In this document: positions 1 to 10,477 of the stretch, piece after piece
Numbering within the stretch: position 1 is the stretch's first letter
Layout: every line of letters starts with the position of its first letter
Source of the DNA: Fragilariopsis cylindrus CCMP1102
Taxonomy: Eukaryota; Bacillariophyta; Bacillariophyceae; Bacillariales; Bacillariaceae
Direction: 5' to 3'
Assembly (NCBI GenBank): GCA_900095095.1
Contig: FMBT01000174.1
Coordinates: forward strand, 1-32,443
DNA length: 32,443 nucleotides
Notes under the pieces: model-generated
Told to the model about the DNA's origin: nothing
The model's database searches: none
What the model saw: the letters and a program-made list of their open reading frames with translations, nothing else
Made by a program: the position numbers and the translations under genes

Positions 1-1462
1 GACAATATATCATTATGGCTTGATCGATATCATCTCCACCTAGCATGTCATCGCCTTGCGTGACCAAAACTCGATACGTCGAAGAAAGCTCACTACTACT
101 ACCACCATCATCAACACTACTATTAGAACTAGATGAATGGTTATCATTTTTCCTACTAGTCGCGATGGTAATGTCAGTTGTCCCTCCACCCATATCTACC
201 ACCATGATGGTTGGCCCTCCTCCCGTTGATCGATGTTGCTGTTGCTGTTGCTGCTGCTTACTTCGTTCTTGCAACGTTAGTCCGTATGCTACTGCGGCTG
301 CTGTTGATTCTAAACACGTTCCTACATGTCCATTAAAGCCAGCGTCACGACAAGCTTTTTTCACTAGATTAATATGACGTTGTGAATAGTGAGCTGGGAC
401 ACCAACTATTACATTATCAATCATAAGAAGTTCCGCTTTTGTTGCAACAACCTTATCATCTTTTCCACTTCCTGCACCTGGAACTCGTAAATTCTTTTTG
501 ACACGATATCGATCTAGGTAGGCTTGACATGACTTTCTTAGAGCATTTAATTCGATAGACAGTACTTGCTGGGGTGTCGTTGTAACAGTTTTGGTTTTAG
601 TTTTTGCCGAGTTGTTGTTGTTCACTACTCGAACCACTAATTGAAGACTATCTACTTCTTCCTTGTTGTCTTCATCGACACTACGCGACTGTGACTGTGA
701 TTGTGACGACGGCTTTCGTATATCAAAATCCAATGTTTCGATCCATGCAGGATCTAGATCCTCATAACGTTTGCCTAACAAACGCTTGACACTCCGTAGA
801 AGGCTACTACTACTGCTGTTGTTGTTGCTGTTGCTATTACTGTCATTACTTTCTTTCGACGACGGTGTGATCAAAGCAGGAAACCCCACAAGAGGATCTT
901 TTTCTTCTTTGTCGTTTTCGTCGTCTTCGACGAACCTAACCACCGATGGCATTATACGTCCCGACTTACTACCAATCGATTGTGTTACACCAGGCAAACG
1001 CATCCTAATTGTATATGCAATTTTTGGAATAGGATAAAAAGTGACGTAGAAGAAGATAAGTTTGAAAGTTGGTTGTTGATATACTGTAAAGCACATATGG
1101 TCTGGTCGGGTCTGATCTGATCTGATTCTGGTCTGATCTAAGTGAGGAGGATAACATCACATCACATCACAGTAGGAAGAAAACAACGAAACGATTACTT
1201 TTTGTATTTGTACGTACCACTTAGAACCTCCACGAGAGGAATCCCAAACGGCACAAGCGCTATTTGATGTACCAAGATCGATTCCGATCCATATCCCAGA
1301 ATTATTGCTGGTAGTAGTCGATATCGATTCGCCTTTCGTTTTCTCATCATCATCACCATCATCGTGATGTTGTTGTTGTTGCTGCTCCTGCGGATTGTCA
1401 TCTGTTGTGGTCGTACTAGTTCTGTCGATACATCCGTCATCATCATCTTTGTTATACATCAT
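1..1462 (-). CDS. HSP70-family ATPase-like protein, 5' part (runs off window start)
   Basis: Two exons are visible: 1218-1462 and 1-1004, joined across a GTACGT...TTAG intron (1005-1217) that splits a Trp codon (TG|G). The ATG at 1462 has an in-frame TAA shortly upstream, which fixes the start. About 416 residues are seen. After an Asp/Gln-rich N-terminal stretch comes the HSP70 phosphate-1 motif GIDLGTSNSACAVWD. Exon 2 gives MPSVVRF, then GVPAHYS, then a CLESTAAAVAYGL segment (usually EPTAAA), a poly-Gln loop, the phosphate-2 motif VVDMGGGTTD, and GDDMLGGDDID. These are the order and spacing of an HSP70 nucleotide-binding domain, with acidic, Ser/Asn and Gln loops inserted. ATP binding is likely; the substrate-binding part lies outside the window. 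It diverges from the sulfotransferase gene, sharing a 457-nt intergenic region. It is a divergent member rather than a canonical cytosolic, ER or plastid HSP70; the compartment is unclear because no clean targeting signal is seen. Confidence 0.88.
1099..1170. repeat. Simple degenerate repeats in HSP70-like intron
   Basis: The intron holds several imperfect copies of TCTGATC/TCTGGTC (about 1099-1139), followed by a short CATCA run (about 1155-1170). They sit inside the intron between 1005 and 1217 and do not touch the splice sites. Confidence 0.7.
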
Positions 1463-1919
1463 CTCGTCGTCGTCGATTTTTTATAGAGTAGTATGTAATG
1501 TCGTTTTGATTCGTACTTGAAGGGCTGGGCTAGTAAACTGTATAAGGATAATATAGCTACTTTATGGCGTTTATTCACGTTCCGTAAATGGCGCTGATTG
1601 TTAGGGAACAGTGAGACTACTTCGAAGTAATTTAGGGGGGAGGATAAAGTACAAATAGAGACCCTAAATAAAAGATGCCACCACTATTATCGTGCGGTTA
1701 TGCCTTCGCATTCATTCATTCATCACAAAATGCTTGTCAAAACAAAAAATCAGAGTCATAGTATTACATAATAATATGTACAGTACCGTTGAGTCCGAAT
1801 AAAATCGAAGAATTAATAATGATATATACTGTATATAGAATATACAACTAAACTCATCAGTCGTCGTCGTCAGTCGGTGGTCACATTTAACATCGAAATC
1901 ATTACTCATAGCGCCTGTT
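1463..1919. other. Divergent intergenic region (HSP70-like / sulfotransferase)
   Basis: No gene was found in these 457 nt. They separate two genes read outward, so they should hold both promoters. A short ATTC tandem lies near 1710-1722. The heptamer TACAGTA is at 1779-1785 and its reverse complement TACTGTA at 1827-1833, both nearer the sulfotransferase start. No TATA box or known factor site can be assigned with confidence. Confidence 0.5.
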
Positions 1920-2063
1920 ATGATAGAGATGGCAACAGGCCGCCGATTTAGTAGTACGAGCAGCAATAAAAGTGCTACTCCTCCTGGTAATTCTTCTTCA
2001 TCGTCGTCGTCATCATCAACGTCAACGTCACTGCGAGATGGTGTTGTTATTGTCGACATCGGC

Positions 2064-2112
<49 letters not shown>

Positions 2113-4055
2113 TTGGTAATAACAATAATTATAATATATACTGTAGTAGTATGAGTAATCAATTTGCGGGTGGATTATCTCGAATGAAAAGACTTCAAAT
2201 ACTTCTTTGGATAATTATAGTATTTACATTCTTGCATCTTCGAAGAAACTTACCAACTGCTATATCTCCACCACAAATAGAGAAAAAGAACAGTAACAAT
2301 CATTTCATGAAAACAGCTCCTACAATTGCTGCTACTACTACTGCTGCTGATGTGACAACTTCTTCACCTCCGACATCATCACCACTGATGAAACCAACGT
2401 CGACGACGACGACAACACCAACTGCGAATGATAAATTATCAATAGATTCATTAACGACAATGACGACGGATGTTGAGACGATAATAGTAGAAGAAGATGA
2501 TGAAGAAGATGAATATCAAAAACCGACTATAGTCAATGGTAATAATTCCGATCCAGAGAAGCAACAACCGACGACGATAACATCACAGCCATCATCGTCG
2601 TCAATAATACAAGTACCTCAAATTATTAACTCAGAAGAATCTTTAATCGATAATAAGCCATCAAAGAAAGATGAAAATAAAAATGGAGAAAATACGCTAA
2701 TAAAAACAGAAACAGCATCAATAGCACCAATAATATTGACAAAAAAATCATCATCGTCATCGTCATCAACTCTACCAAAAGTACGAACAGATAATGATCT
2801 AACACCAATAGAACGAAAGTTTGCTGATACACATTGTGATTTAACACATCTTAAAAATAATCAATGGTATCCATCACCATCATCATCGTCGTCGTCATTA
2901 TCAGAAGAAGATAATGATAATGATGATGATGATGATTCTTGGCAACAACGTGCACCGTATATAATAATTGCAGGTGTATGGAATGCTGGAATTAATCCAA
3001 TAGCGAATGCATTATTTAAACATCCACAGATTGATAAAGCTAAAACAAATGGTTTCTTTTTACCGAAACAATTTCAACGATATTATGATGTTAGTAGTAA
3101 TAACAATGATGTCAACAATATCAATAATAATAACAATAATAATACGGAGATTGCATCATCATCATTTAATATCAAGGTCTTCGCTGCACGAGAACGTATG
3201 TATGCACAAGTATATAGTAAATCAACATTACGAGAAAAAGTGGTCAACGATAAAGAATCAAAAGATATGACAGGTGGTAATGGAGAAGACAGTAACGATG
3301 ACAATAAGAATAATCATGTTGCGATGGATGTTAGTCCTGGACTTATTTTTTATGCACATAAAACTGCTCATTCCATTTTATGTACCGTACCATGGGTGAA
3401 GGTTGTTATTGTATTGCGTAATCCAATTGATCGATTATATCAACAATGGTCGTACAGTACAACTAATCTCGGATTAAGGCTTCCATTAGAAGATTGGATG
3501 GCACAGGAAATGAAATTACTACATACAGTTGGATTGATCGGTGCTGTTAATAACAACAAAATCAAAAACAACAACAATAATAAAGATGATAAAGAATCCG
3601 TATTAACAGTAGTTTCTGAAAAGGAGGCATGGGATAAGTATCAATCGGTACGGAATGTTGCAGGTGCTATCGGACGGAGTTTATACGTACTTCAATTAGA
3701 AGAATGGATTAATGCGTACATTGCGGCTGGAAAGAATCCATCTGATTTTATCACTATTCTAACAACAGAAAATATTGAAGATCAACCACAAAAAGAATAC
3801 AATAAATTAATTCAATTCTTACACTTGGCACCGATTGTTGACAACAATGATGATAAGAATAATATCGCATCAACATTACTAGAGAAATCATTTAATAAGA
3901 CAAAAAATAATGTCAATAATAATGATTTGACACCACCCATGAAGGAAGAAACAAGGAGTATGCTACGACATTTCTTTCAACCATACAATCAACGTTTAAC
4001 GAAACTCTTGCGATCAAATGGATTTGAGGGAAATTGGGACGAACGTTGGAAATAA
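1920..4055 (+). CDS. Type II membrane (Golgi-type) sulfotransferase, PAPS-dependent
   Basis: An intronless 711-residue protein. Order: Ser-rich N terminus, a 16-Asn run (about residues 49-64), one hydrophobic segment (about 91-107, QILLWIIIVFTFLHL) followed by Arg residues as in a type II signal anchor, a long Thr/Ser/acidic low-complexity stem, then a sulfotransferase fold. APYIIIAGVWNAGINPI (about 345-361) is in the place of the 5'-phosphosulfate-binding loop. DVSPGLIFYAH precedes VIVLRNPIDRLYQQWSY (about 495-511), the 3'-phosphate-binding motif with its Arg and Ser. The C terminus (FFQPYNQRLTKLL then W-D-RW) is typical of heparan-sulfate/carbohydrate-type enzymes. Expected role: transfer of sulfate from PAPS to a glycan or protein in the Golgi lumen. 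The usual Lys and Thr/Ser of the 5' loop are not seen, so activity is uncertain. The PAPS-transporter-like gene at the other end of the window would supply its donor. Confidence 0.85.
2064..2111 (+). repeat. (AAC)16 microsatellite, in frame
   Basis: Sixteen perfect AAC codons encode a run of 16 Asn in the cytosolic tail of the sulfotransferase. More AAT/AAC tracts follow. Such a pure triplet run is prone to length variation that keeps the frame. Confidence 0.95.
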
Positions 4056-4199
4056 CAATGTAAACTAACAATTTTTCAATAAATGAATAATTGATAATAA
4101 TAATAATAATAACACTTTTAAAAATAAAAATAACATATACATGAATAAATGTATAGAAGATAAAACTGCTATAAAAATGAACATTACAGAGTAACAATA

Positions 4200-5193
4200 C
4201 TACGATGGACAGTTATCTTCAAATTCCAAGACAAATTCACTCATAGCTTCCAATACTGCTTTCGCTTTCCCATTCCTACTTGACTGTAATCTTTCATTTA
4301 CTGAAAATCAATTATACAAAAGAGAAGATGAAAACAATACGATCTTTATGAGTTTTATATATGTGTAACGAAGGATTTATCAATATACTGTACGTGACAT
4401 GTATATGTTCTTACCCGATACTCTGTAAGCTCCATAGCGTTCGACTCGTGTCATATCAGGTGTGTATATAGATCCGGATCCCTATTTTATTTATTTTTAT
4501 ATGTTATATAAGTGTTTCGGAAAAGAAAGAAAGGAAGTGAGATTCGATTTAATCGGTGGGACAATTTTCCCACTTAATGTACATGGAACTAATGAAACGA
4601 GAAAGACCATGTAATCGGTTCACTTTAAATTTAAGTTTAAATTTAGATTTAACTGTCTTCCTTACCACCAAAATATCGTCTTCTTCTAATGGTTCCAATA
4701 AAAAATCACGATTATCTTGTAGGATGATACGGATTGCATTTTCATCTCCAAGTGCATTAAGTAACTCATTTGTTAATGCTGCCATTCGAACAGATCGGAC
4801 TGATATTCGTGTTGATTTAGTCGATGACAACACTCCGGTATTACTTCGACGATAATCTAACGGATTAAATCCTTCACCTAGTGATGATGCTGATGATGAT
4901 GATGATGTTGGTGAAAGAATTGATGATGACTTTTTATCATCGTCGTCGTTGTCGTTGTCGTTGTTTTCGATTATTGGTTGAGTATCATCATCGTTTTTGG
5001 TATTGAATATTCTTATCGTCGATTTTTTCTGGTTACACAGAAGAAGGTGACGATGACGATGCGTTGTCGGTAGCAGATTATTATTATTCTGGAATCCTGT
5101 CACTACCAACACCATCACCGGCAGAAGAAGCAAATGTAGCGATAACACTATCAGCCACGACGTAGTAGTAAGTTGCAGATAAGATCCCGACAT
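4200..5193 (-). CDS. Conserved protein of unknown function with plastid-like leader
   Basis: Three exons, 4666-5193, 4415-4481 and 4200-4300, give 231 residues. Donors are GTAAGG and GTAAGA; acceptors are AATAG and TTTTCAG; the phases (0, then 1) agree. Reading straight past the first donor gives a false C terminus ending near 4549. The N terminus has a strongly hydrophobic segment ending VLVVTGFQ; a Phe directly after such a segment resembles the diatom plastid bipartite leader (AS-AFAP type), though Gly replaces the usual Ala/Ser. After an Asp/Ser spacer comes a compact region: FNPLDYRR, VRMAALTNELLNAL, ILQDNRDFLLEPLEEDD, IYTPDMTRVERYGAYR and VLEAMSEFVLEFED. I recognise no named domain; the pattern looks conserved rather than random. 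Plastid import is an inference from the leader. It ends 144 nt from the end of the convergent sulfotransferase gene. Confidence 0.78.
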
Positions 5194-5641
5194 GATTATT
5201 TGGATCTATACAATTGTACCTCGAATAGAGTGCTGCCTTGTTATGTTAGAAATAGTAAAACGTTTTGTGATCATCACATGATCAAAAAATAATTATCATC
5301 AATCATCATCAATCAGGACTGGATTGGATCCCGAACAAAAGAAACTAAGGTATTTTTTATATCTTCTTTTTCAAATCTTCTCTTTCCTTCGCGTTTTATT
5401 TGAAATTCAAATTAAATAACGAATGATCAAATAAATCCATACAGTACAGTACATCATCTATCATCTCTTTCTTCTTCGAAACACTTTCTTCTCGAAAGTT
5501 GAGTTAGAAAAGCGGTACCATATTATTTGTGGCTCATTGCGATCCTGTGTTTCACACTCCTTGTAACGTTACAAAGAATTGTTCAAACAAGGAAAGCCAA
5601 ATCTTCTATTCGCGGTTGGGAAATCCAAAAAAATATCAATT
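5194..5641. other. Divergent intergenic region (unknown plastid-like protein / SET gene)
   Basis: No gene in 448 nt. The segment is AT-rich with ATCATCA repeats near 5290-5312 and two overlapping TACAGTA heptamers at 5440-5451. It should hold both promoters. A reading frame that runs into the SET gene can be drawn from 5579, but it opens with TTG, not ATG. Confidence 0.5.
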
Positions 5642-8223
5642 ATGACTAATACTACGTTAATAATGTCACGATTCGTTGTTAGTAGTAGCTTTATCATCGC
5701 CACCATTTTCTGTTTGATGACATTATTATTATCTTCATCAACATCATCATCAACAACATCAGCATCGTCTTTTTTTGCCCTAGCGGTGGAAACAGAAGAA
5801 AATAATAATAATAATGGATGTCCGGTTGGATCGTCATCGGCTGCTGGCGGTGCTTGTACTAACCATATCGAATGTGGTGTATATATGGCACCTTCAACTG
5901 TTGGAGATCATTCTAACCTTGGTATCTACACAGCAAATCCAATGAAGGATGGTGATATTGTACCATATCCAGAGATTATTATTCCATTATTATGGAGGAC
6001 TTTTGGTGATCATCCGGAGGAATCATTTACGGATGGTGAATTATGGGATCGATACATATGGGAACAGTATGTTGGTGGAATTGAAGCATTTGAAGATTTC
6101 GGTGATCGAAGTTCAGAAAAATCAGCAGTTTTTATTCCAGGTGTTGGTTGTACTGTTAATAGTATGTTAGAATTGGGTAACGTCGATAGTGCCAATGGTA
6201 GTAAATTCGATGAGGTTGTCAATCGGAGCAGTCCCGGCGCAGGAGCATTCACACCGTACCATTCTACACCAACGATTATTTCTTCACCGGATGGATTTGG
6301 AGGTGGCGTTGATGCGGGACAAGAACTATTTGCAACGTATGGAGATGAATGGATTCCATGGATTCCTGGTGTGGCCGTTACGTTCAATAGAAATTTTGCA
6401 AAAGCCGATAAGTTAATGGAAGAATTTGAGGATTGGATCGTCGATCATGAAGATAATGACAGTGATACTAAGAGTGATACTAAGAGTGAGAGTAGTGAGA
6501 TCTCTGATGAACTGTTAGATGATATGTGGAAGTTTATGATCGATTTTCCTCATTTTGGAAATGAAAAATGGGAACAATTATCGGTCCTACCCAAGGAATG
6601 GAATCGTGAACGTTTGAAAGAACTAAAACATGTCAAAAAGCAACAGAAGTTACTACTACAACAAGACAACGACGAGAAAAAAGAACAATCTTCTTCGCCG
6701 TTGCCCCAACCTCTTTCGGCCTCGACTCGATACTGGGCAGATAGAGGCAAAGTGTCGACTGAATTCTTGAAAGAAAACGGAAAGTGTCAAGATCATATCC
6801 GTCCTGAGTAAGTGGTGTTGGTAATTTTTTCTTTTTTGAGCTTTATAGGAATCCTTTTCGAGTTTAATCAATGCTGATCACGCGGATGCAACTTGATAGA
6901 AAAAATATTATATTGGTAACATTCATAGGAGTCGAATATGTGTTAACTAACTAATTTGTTTCTTTATTTAGTATTTCGAAGATTCCGCATGCAGGACGTG
7001 GAGCTTTCACAACTAGAGGTAAGCATATCACCTTGTCGATGGGATTTTTTGTCTGTACAATAACGCTCACCTGAAATAATTATATTATTCCCACTAAATG
7101 TGTTGTACTTTCTATTTTACTGTACTTCATAGATTTACCCAAAGAAACTGTAGTAGGGTACGCTCCATTGGTACACGTGGCGATTCGGGGAGAACAAATT
7201 TTTGAAGTAGTATACAACGGCGAGAGCAAACATGGTATGGAGAGGAGCGAACATCGCGACGAAGAAGAAATAGATGCAGAGGTTGAAGAAGATGAAGAAA
7301 ATTCTGAAAATCGTTTTACAAAGCCTGACTTAGTAATTAATTATAGTTTTGGACATCGTAATTCAACCCTTCATTTGACACCTTATGGCGCAATGGTCAA
7401 TTACATCAATCACAAGAGCACAAATGATGGTGATGGTCCGAACGTTCGTGTACAATGGCCTACCAAAGAGCTTGTGGCTTACAAACCAGATTGGCTTTCT
7501 AAGGACATTAAATTTTTGAGAGATTCCATAGATAAAATCGGTCTATCCTTTGATTACGTGGCGTTAAGAGATATCAAGGAAGGGAGGAAGTTACCATGGA
7601 TTACGGAGATGAATGGGTGAGAAACACTTTCCATATTATCAAGTTCCCTCTGAGTCCGCTGGATTTTTTTTTGTTTTATTACCGTTAATATGAACGTATT
7701 TGGTCTTACTTCCTCTTTCAAATGTTTTTTCATTTCTTTTTGAATATATGCGATAACTAAGGACAACGCCTGGAAAGAACACGTCGCCAATTGGGTACCT
7801 CCAGAAGATTCCGAAGGATATGTGCACTCGTCTAACTTTGAGGCGGACTACCTTCGAACTCCCGATGAGCTGGAGGAGGAGCCGTACCCATGGAATTTAC
7901 ACACTCTCTGTACCAACTACTACTCAAAGGACTCGACAGATTCCTATACTTATGAAAGTTCTTTAATAAATAAAGAAAATGTGTATGCGTTGCCGTGTCA
8001 AGTATTAGAGCGAGTGAAAGAAGGAGAAAGTTACGTTTATACTGTGGAAGTAAAATTATCCGATACCGAGACTACTATCGCACGCGGCTACCCCAACAAT
8101 CAGTATGGTGTTGATCTATATGACAAGGCATACTCGCAAATGTGGCATATGCAACAGGCCTTTCGAAACAAGATGTACATTCCAGATGACATTTTCCCCG
8201 AGAATTGGATGACGAAAGAATAG
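5642..8223 (+). CDS. Tandem SET-domain protein with leader; one apparent frame break
   Basis: Four exons: 5642-6807, 6972-7018, 7133-7616, 7762-8223. The start is the ATG at 5642. A hydrophobic leader (MSRFVVSSSFIIATIFCLMT...) ends near ALAVE and suggests entry into the secretory pathway or a complex plastid. The first SET-like half has LGIYTANPMKDGD, GVGCTVNSMLELGN and AGQELFATYGDEW. A charged linker follows, then a second SET half: HAGRGAFTTRDLPKETVVGY, GHRNSTLHLTPYGAMVNYIN and, one frame over, EEVTMDYGDEW. The frame changes within 7582-7584 (GGG): one more base there would give KEGEEVTMDYGDEW, and the next splice (TGG|GTGAGA...CTAAG|GAC) then keeps phase through to AWKEHVANW and the stop at 8221. 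Read as given, translation stops at 7618. Likely a protein-lysine methyltransferase-type fold; the substrate is unknown. About 771 residues if the frame is intact. Confidence 0.8.
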
Positions 8224-8740
8224 TGAAGTGTTTAAGAAGTTCTGGTGAGCTCCAACACCAGCAGAAATAGCAGTAGTAACGACATTTTTAAATATATCAA
8301 CTGTATACATACGATTGCTATTACTTTTTCTTATCTAATGGTTTCATAAGCAAGCTGGTGGGTAGCCATACAACTCCAGAATTGTGTTAAGCCTATTGTG
8401 GCCAGTAATTTGCTAAATACTAATAATAAGTCTTGCTGCATAATATAGTGGTAGGACCTATAAAAAATGATATAGGGATCCCAGTACGTATAGCATAGGA
8501 CTGTGTATCCCGCCATTAGAGTTTAGGCTTTCGAAACACGATTTCGATTTGAATTCAAATCTGAAATTCAATTTCACGAGTTCAAATTAAACAATAGGAA
8601 TAACTTCAAGCAAGTATAAGTGACGACAATGACGAGGATCTGCTTCCCGCTTTACAAATAAATAACAATAATATTAAAATCTAATTCAAATACGAGACGC
8701 TGGGCCGCTTTACAATCATATATAACAAGGCACGTCCATT
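8224..8740. other. Intergenic region between SET and Myb-domain genes
   Basis: No gene is supported in these 517 nt between two plus-strand genes. There is a cluster of short AAATTCAAAT-like words near 8550-8590. Open frames on the minus strand here are short, lack homology cues and read across stop-poor AT DNA by chance. Confidence 0.45.
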
Positions 8741-10041
8741 ATGACAGCGACAACCAACCATAAATCGGCTACAAAGAGAAAACTTCCATTCGTGACATTT
8801 CAAGACAATATAACTGATATTACTTCTTGGTGGTGCTGGGCATACTACAGAATCGTGATTTGTCCTTGTTCGAAGAATTTGAAGGTGTTCTTCAGTGTTT
8901 GTCACAAACATCACCGAATATTCCAAAAAATTCACCACTTGGCATACGTCTTCATTGTCTCGTCCCATGGCAAGAACTACTCAAAGAACTGTATACAGAG
9001 GGTTTGGGAATTGGAAAGAAAAAGTTCGAACGAATTCAAGATACGCTCGTTTTGTTACGTCAACGTAACTTTCCTGAAACTCCTGCTGAACAAGAATACA
9101 AAGAAGTTTTGAGGATGGTCCAAACACATTCGGTGTTATCAAAACTACACAAATATTTATCCGAAAATGATGATGATGATGTGCTCTTAATGATAGGAAT
9201 AAGACATCCGATGACATATTAGACGAATGTGAAGCAAAATGGAGAACTATTTATTTAGATGCTGATCATATACCACAATCATTAAAGGATCTCGTTGACA
9301 AGACAAATGGTTGCGACCTCAAGACTCGTAAAGCTCACATAAAACATATTGTGTCATCCTCGAGTAGTATCCTTAAGTACAAAATGTTGAGGAACAAAAT
9401 GCAGAAATTATTACTACGATGGTTCGAGCACGAAATTGAAGGCGATGTACCAGAATTACTAGAAAAAGGATATCGTGGCATTGGTTTTGGCAATATCTCA
9501 TATAACAACAAGAATTCCTTGCCTAAGAATATTACAGTATATTAATTGATGCAGGATGAGAATTGCTGAGATAAAAAAATCTCCTGTCGAACCGCCAAAG
9601 AAGGAGTCTCTAGAAAGAAAGTCAGAGTCAAAACTACCAAAAGACGTCAAAAAGGTAGAAGAAAGTTTACTGGAAATGGAACGCAAATACAAAAATTCTA
9701 CTATGGAGGGTGCATCTTTGTCGGTGCCTGCTGGTGAATCATCATTTTCACTTAATAAGAGACCGAAACAAGATCATATTGTAGAAAAAGAAAGGCACAA
9801 TGTCGAAAACGGAAGACACAATTTCGATGGATCATATTCAATATCGAAACCAAGTCAATGGGATAGTGATACAAGTGAGGTTGAAAACAATATTATCCGG
9901 TGGTCGAAAGAGGAAGACATATCCCTAGAAAATGGGATACAGAGATATGGATTTGGTAATTGGAAAGCAATCATCAAGTCTTCTGGGGGAATATTCGCGA
10001 CGAAAAACAAGACCGACTTGAGAGATAGAGCCAAATATTAA
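8741..10041 (+). CDS. Protein with C-terminal Myb/SANT domain of telobox type; exon structure unresolved
   Basis: Coding-like segments in three frames lie head to tail. A first ATG at 8741 begins MTATTNHKSATKRKLPF; a candidate intron 8792-8850 (GTGACA...TACAG, 59 nt) joins it in phase to NRDLSLFEEFEGVLQ. The frame then changes near 9133-9203 (either a 71-nt intron GTGTTA...ATAAG, or one missing base near 9181) to reach TSDDILDECEAKWRTIYLD. It changes again between about 9420 and 9571 to reach the last segment, 9556-10041. That segment is basic and ends in RWSKEEDISLENGIQRYGFG, NWKAIIKSSGG and TDLRDRAKY, then stop. The spaced Trp residues and the TDLRDR element near the third helix resemble telomere-repeat-binding Myb domains (VDLKDKWRN). 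The helical region before it could be a dimerisation domain of TRF kind, but I cannot show that. It may be a pseudogene or carry assembly errors. Confidence 0.5.
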
Positions 10042-10477
10042 TAGGGCAAGGAAAGATCATTTGAAGATCCATGTATGTATCTGCAGTTCATCATTTCATC
10101 AATCTGCGAAGATTAATTAGCAGTTAACTATTGTTTTTTCAATCATCGTAACGTCAAAAATCCCACAGAAAAACTAATGCTAGTTAGTAAATCTCATCAT
10201 CTGATAACGTCAAGTAAAATTCAAACTATACTATTACTATTTTGTGTTATTGCGCTCCAAAATAATGCCACACAATAGCATCCCACTACAGTAGAGAGAA
10301 ATATATCTGGCGTTAATTCGCCCTTAACGGAGTTCTATACAATATAATACAATATAATCTTAACTAGTAGGTTTAACAACTTTTTACCGGTTCTCCTGTT
10401 TTTATGTTATTAGGGATCAAATAATAATATTCGTGTGTTGCGTTCGTTTGTTTAAACTTTTTCCTAGGTTCTGTTTA
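10042..10477. other. Convergent intergenic region (Myb gene / PIG-T)
   Basis: There is no gene in these 436 nt, which hold the 3' ends of two convergent genes. One TACAGTA is at 10287-10293 and a short direct repeat (ACAATATAAT twice) lies near 10339-10358. No clear polyadenylation signal can be singled out in the AT-rich sequence. Confidence 0.45.

Noticed and set aside
771-1037. Leu-rich plus-strand frames opposite the HSP70-like exon
   Set aside because: They are antisense shadows of Ser/Asn codon runs.
5579-5641. Earlier start of the SET gene
   Set aside because: It opens with TTG; the first ATG in this frame is at 5642 and is directly followed by the hydrophobic leader.
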